From: Gamarada debralockiae
Taxonomy: Eukaryota; Ascomycota; Leotiomycetes; Helotiales; Hyphodiscaceae
NCBI GenBank assembly: GCA_002803225.1
Contig: NXFV01000462.1
Location: 1-56,439, forward strand
Reading direction: 5' to 3'
Length of the DNA: 56,439 bases
Of the stretch, positions 53,977-56,439 are shown piece by piece; position 1 is the first letter of the stretch, and the number at the start of each line of letters is the position of its first letter. The notes under the pieces are model-generated. The model was not told the origin of the DNA and made no database searches. It saw nothing but the letters and a program-made list of their open reading frames with translations. The position numbers and the translations under genes were made by a program.

Positions 53977-54357
53977 TCAACCAAGCCTCGCATCCGTAAC
54001 CTCCTTCGTCAACTCCGACTTCTCAGCATCTCCCGTATTCACAACTCCACACTTCTCAATCAGCATAATTTCAGCATCTCCAACCGGTCGGTGTTTCACG
54101 CCCCTGGGAACAACAAAAAGCTCTCCTTGATCAAGAACAACGTCTTCCCGCCCCTTCTCGCCTTCAATCTCGATAGACAAGGACCCACTAAGGATATAAA
54201 AGAACTCGTCGGTGTTGGGATGAGCATGCCAGACAAACCCACCCTGCGTTCGGGCGACTTTGATGTCGTATTCTTGGTTGAGGTTCGCGACGAGGTTGGG
54301 AGAGTAGACTTCGGTGATTTTGGAAAGGACTGTCGGGATAGATAGTTTGGGATGCAT
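53977..54357 (-). CDS. Small single-domain cupin
   Basis: Single exon, 126 residues, ATG at 54357 (MHPKLSIPTVLSKITEVYSP). The conserved cupin motif 1 reads WHAHPNTDEFFYILSGSLSI, with H-x-H and a downstream Glu as metal ligands. Motif 2 reads GELFVVPRGVKHRPVG with the third His. This is a complete jelly-roll of minimal length, as in cytosolic cupin-2 proteins. Function is not predictable: such proteins include isomerases, dioxygenases and small-molecule binders. The frame is intact, unlike the SDR next to it. Confidence 0.8.
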   Translation of the reverse strand: MHPKLSIPTVLSKITEVYSPNLVANLNQEYDIKVARTQGGFVWHAHPNTDEFFYILSGSLSIEIEGEKGREDVVLDQGELFVVPRGVKHRPVGDAEIMLIEKCGVVNTGDAEKSELTKEVTDARLG

Positions 54358-55187
54358 GATGACGTTTTTTTGGGGAGAATTTGAGGAAATAATCTTTTGA
54401 ATGTTGGAGTGTGAGGTAATTGCAGTCGCTAGATTGAGGAGGAGTGGAAGTGGGGCTCAGGGTAAAGAGTCGCTGTTTGGGGGCGAACCTTGACGAACTT
54501 CGACTTTGCATTCAACTTGTGGGAATTTTTAAAGATGTGAACAATCAACCAATTGAGACAGTAGGACAAGAAAAGCGTTTGAAGTAGAGATTTCTTGAAA
54601 GATTTTTTGACTACTTAGTAGAACGTGGTCATTCTGTGTCGTGCGCCCTTCGCTTGACATCTCGACATGATCGAAATTTCTCTCCACTTCAGTAAGAAAA
54701 TTTCGGGCAGGATAAAATTGGGAAGGATTTCGATTCAAATGACTACCAAGTTCTCTATAAACGGTCTTTGCTTGACTATGCCTGAAGAGACGTTGGACAA
54801 GACGTTAAAAGTCAGCGACACGTGGCCACGTGATAGGTCAGGCTTCGCTTCTCAAAAATTCCGGACTAGGATGGCCCAGGGGTAGAAAGTAATTGGGTGC
54901 TCTGTCAGCCACAGATAGCACAAGAACCAAGTCGACGCCGTGAGCGGCACGAATATTCAGAGCAAAGTTACTCGCTGTCTGGGGATTGAAAAGAGAGACT
55001 GTACTTGTAGGACTTAGGTAAATCGAGGACAAGGAAACGATGAATGTCTCCCTTATCGAGACAATAAATATCAAGTGGAAGCTGCAGCTTTTTGGAGTGA
55101 CATTGAAAGCCGCGGCGCAAAAAATGAAGTATTAATGCAACAAAATTTGCCTTATACCTCTGTATTTAAGCGCTAGCCATCCGCCGC
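54358..55187. other. Gap
   Basis: Short frames only. A GTGGCCACGTGATAG stretch with a CACGTG core lies near 54822. No gene supported. Confidence 0.35.
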
Positions 55188-55945
55188 CTACCATGAGATA
55201 GTTTCTCCATCGAAAGTAACGAACTTCCTAGAAGTTTCCTCCCTGGTAGCCTTGTCAAGCTGCTTGATGATACTGTCAACGCCTTCCTACAAAGGGGCTG
55301 GAGTCTTCTCCATGCCCACACCAACCGAAGCAGTATTTCCCATCTATTCACATCAGCATCTATCACTACACTATCGCTCGAAACACTCACATCAGTCCGC
55401 AGCCATCCCAGCTGGACAGGGAAAACTACCATCTTCGGTTCTCAAAATGAATCTTTCGAGTCGCAAAGTTGATAGCGGCTTTTGAAGACCCGTAAGCTGT
55501 ATCTTCTACAGGAAGATTCTCCTGGAAAGTAATGCTCCCCGCTGACGACGAGATAACAATGAGTTTCGGCTTGGGTGAAGCATCGAGGAGTTCGTGGGTA
55601 GCTTGGAAGAGCAGTAATGGTCCTATGACGTTGACCTGCTAGTGCTCGAGCGTGGAATTCACGGGTGTAACACGTGCTGCGCCCCCAGTAATCCGCAATA
55701 CCGGCATTGGCGATAACGATGTCCAGTTTGGAGATGCCGTGCTCAGATTTGAGTGCCTGGACTGGTTTAACCGCATCTGTCTCTGAATCTCTGACGATCT
55801 TTACGGGAAGGACCTTGCTGTTAACACTATGAGGGAGATCATGGAGGGCTTTTGAGGAGGCGCCGGTAGCCGTCGATGAGGACATGGTTACGTCGTGAGG
55901 GGTAGTCAGACAGAAGGCCCTTGCCAATTCTCAATTAAGGTTCAT
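55188..55945 (-). pseudogene. Short-chain dehydrogenase (ketoreductase-like), decayed
   Basis: Classical SDR pieces appear in order. A damaged Gly motif is near 55930 (N-stop-R-IGKGLL, where N-R-G-I-G is expected). KALHDLP, HGISKLDIVIANAGIADYWG, then EH-stop-QVNVIGPLLLFQATHEL, VISSSAGSITFQ (catalytic Ser region), TAYGSSKAAINF (Tyr-x3-Lys), a frame change, MVVFPVQLGWLRTD, then an intron and GNTASVGVGMEKTPAPL-stop-EGVDSI, ending ETISW at 55188. Stops are CGA-to-TGA, TGG-to-TAG and CAG-to-TAG types. The N-terminal Rossmann part is also shortened. Close relatives are the norsolorinic-acid-ketoreductase-like SDRs of fungi. Not functional as read. Confidence 0.75.
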
Positions 55946-56378
55946 GATTAGCAAATTTATTGACAACAAGACAATATTGACGTTACGGAGATGTTTACCT
56001 CTGTTCGAGCGAGTGATCAAAACATTGGTTATGTCCGTCATTTGGCAAAGGGACGATTAAGTTCTGTTGCTAGAGTGGGAATCTATGGGGAATTCGAAAG
56101 CGCCCAATACCCAAGCAGCTGCTGAATGTAAAGGAAAGATTCCGGGGACCAAAGAATACCTTCTACTTATCCCTCCATCATAGTCGATATTTCTCAACAG
56201 GTATCGTTACTTGAACTATCCAAATAATGTTCAATTTCAAAGCACTTCATTAGCTTTCAGCTTGAAATGAAGATTAATATTGAGCTCGCACGAACTCGTC
56301 CGCAGGATGGAGTTTCGTGCTTGCCGAAGTTGGCAGTTCCACCAGGAAGAGGAAGTACTCCCAGAGATGTTTTGTCAA
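55946..56378. other. Gap
   Basis: No gene, RNA or clear repeat seen. Confidence 0.4.
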
Positions 56379-56439
56379 TGTTGATAGGTCTAGACAGTAC
56401 GGTGATATCTGGGGAAGACCGAAGAGCTGGAGAAGGCCG
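56379..56439 (+). mobile_element. LTR start, truncated by the window end
   Basis: TGTTGATAGGTCTAGACAGT, then ACGGTGATATCTGGGG, matches the first 36 bp of the LTR at 53186 with a few substitutions. The rest lies outside the window. Confidence 0.6.

Noticed and set aside
1..56439. CRISPR arrays, bacterial operons, ribosome binding sites
   Set aside because: The DNA is fungal nuclear. The tandem repeats are minisatellites without regular unique spacers.

Overview
This window is eukaryotic DNA from a filamentous ascomycete (Pezizomycotina). The signs are genes with several 50-100 nt GT-AG introns, a mitochondrial intermediate peptidase, a fungal HET-domain gene, a decayed fungal phytochrome, and TA-rich repeats that look mutated by RIP (repeat-induced point mutation). 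Leotiomycetes/Helotiales is my guess from overall feel, not something shown by the sequence.

Layout. 0-4 kb: tail of a GDSL esterase, then MCM4 (minus) with an ACGCGT box upstream. 4.6-9.3 kb: decayed genes, namely a minus-strand gene split by a 153-bp solo LTR with a perfect 5-bp target duplication, a second relic, and a C2H2 zinc-finger gene that loses its last finger to a stop. 10.2-22.5 kb: intact metabolic and transport genes in repeat-rich DNA (MFS transporter; CYP52-like P450 diverging from an NmrA/isoflavone-reductase-like gene; amino-acid permease; pisatin-demethylase-like P450). No PKS, NRPS or terpene backbone enzyme is visible, so a joint pathway is only a hypothesis. 22.5-24.1 kb: LTR debris. 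24.3-28.4 kb: hypothetical genes, mostly membrane proteins. 29.3-30.5 kb: tyrosyl-tRNA synthetase with two frame breaks. 31.3-33.4 kb: a decayed NACHT-type NLR and another relic. 34.5 kb: a Cys-rich, probably GPI-anchored protein. 36-38 kb: pogo/Fot1-type transposon remains. 38.5-41.9 kb: OCT1 (minus) and a MICOS MIC26/MIC27-like gene (plus), two mitochondrial genes sharing a 211-bp divergent promoter. 42.3-44.4 kb: an intact HET-domain gene between two direct repeats. 45.1 kb: a short element with perfect 25-bp inverted ends. 46.3 kb: a 79-residue one-TM protein. 46.9-51.1 kb: a phytochrome hybrid histidine kinase pseudogene. 51.6 kb: a C2H2 protein. 54 kb: a cupin. 55.2-55.9 kb: an SDR pseudogene.

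Overall, conserved housekeeping genes alternate with repeat-rich stretches where accessory genes have been inactivated by C-to-T style stops, frameshifts and LTR insertion. Intron positions were set by hand from splice consensus, reading-frame continuity and remembered family motifs. No similarity search or RNA evidence was available.
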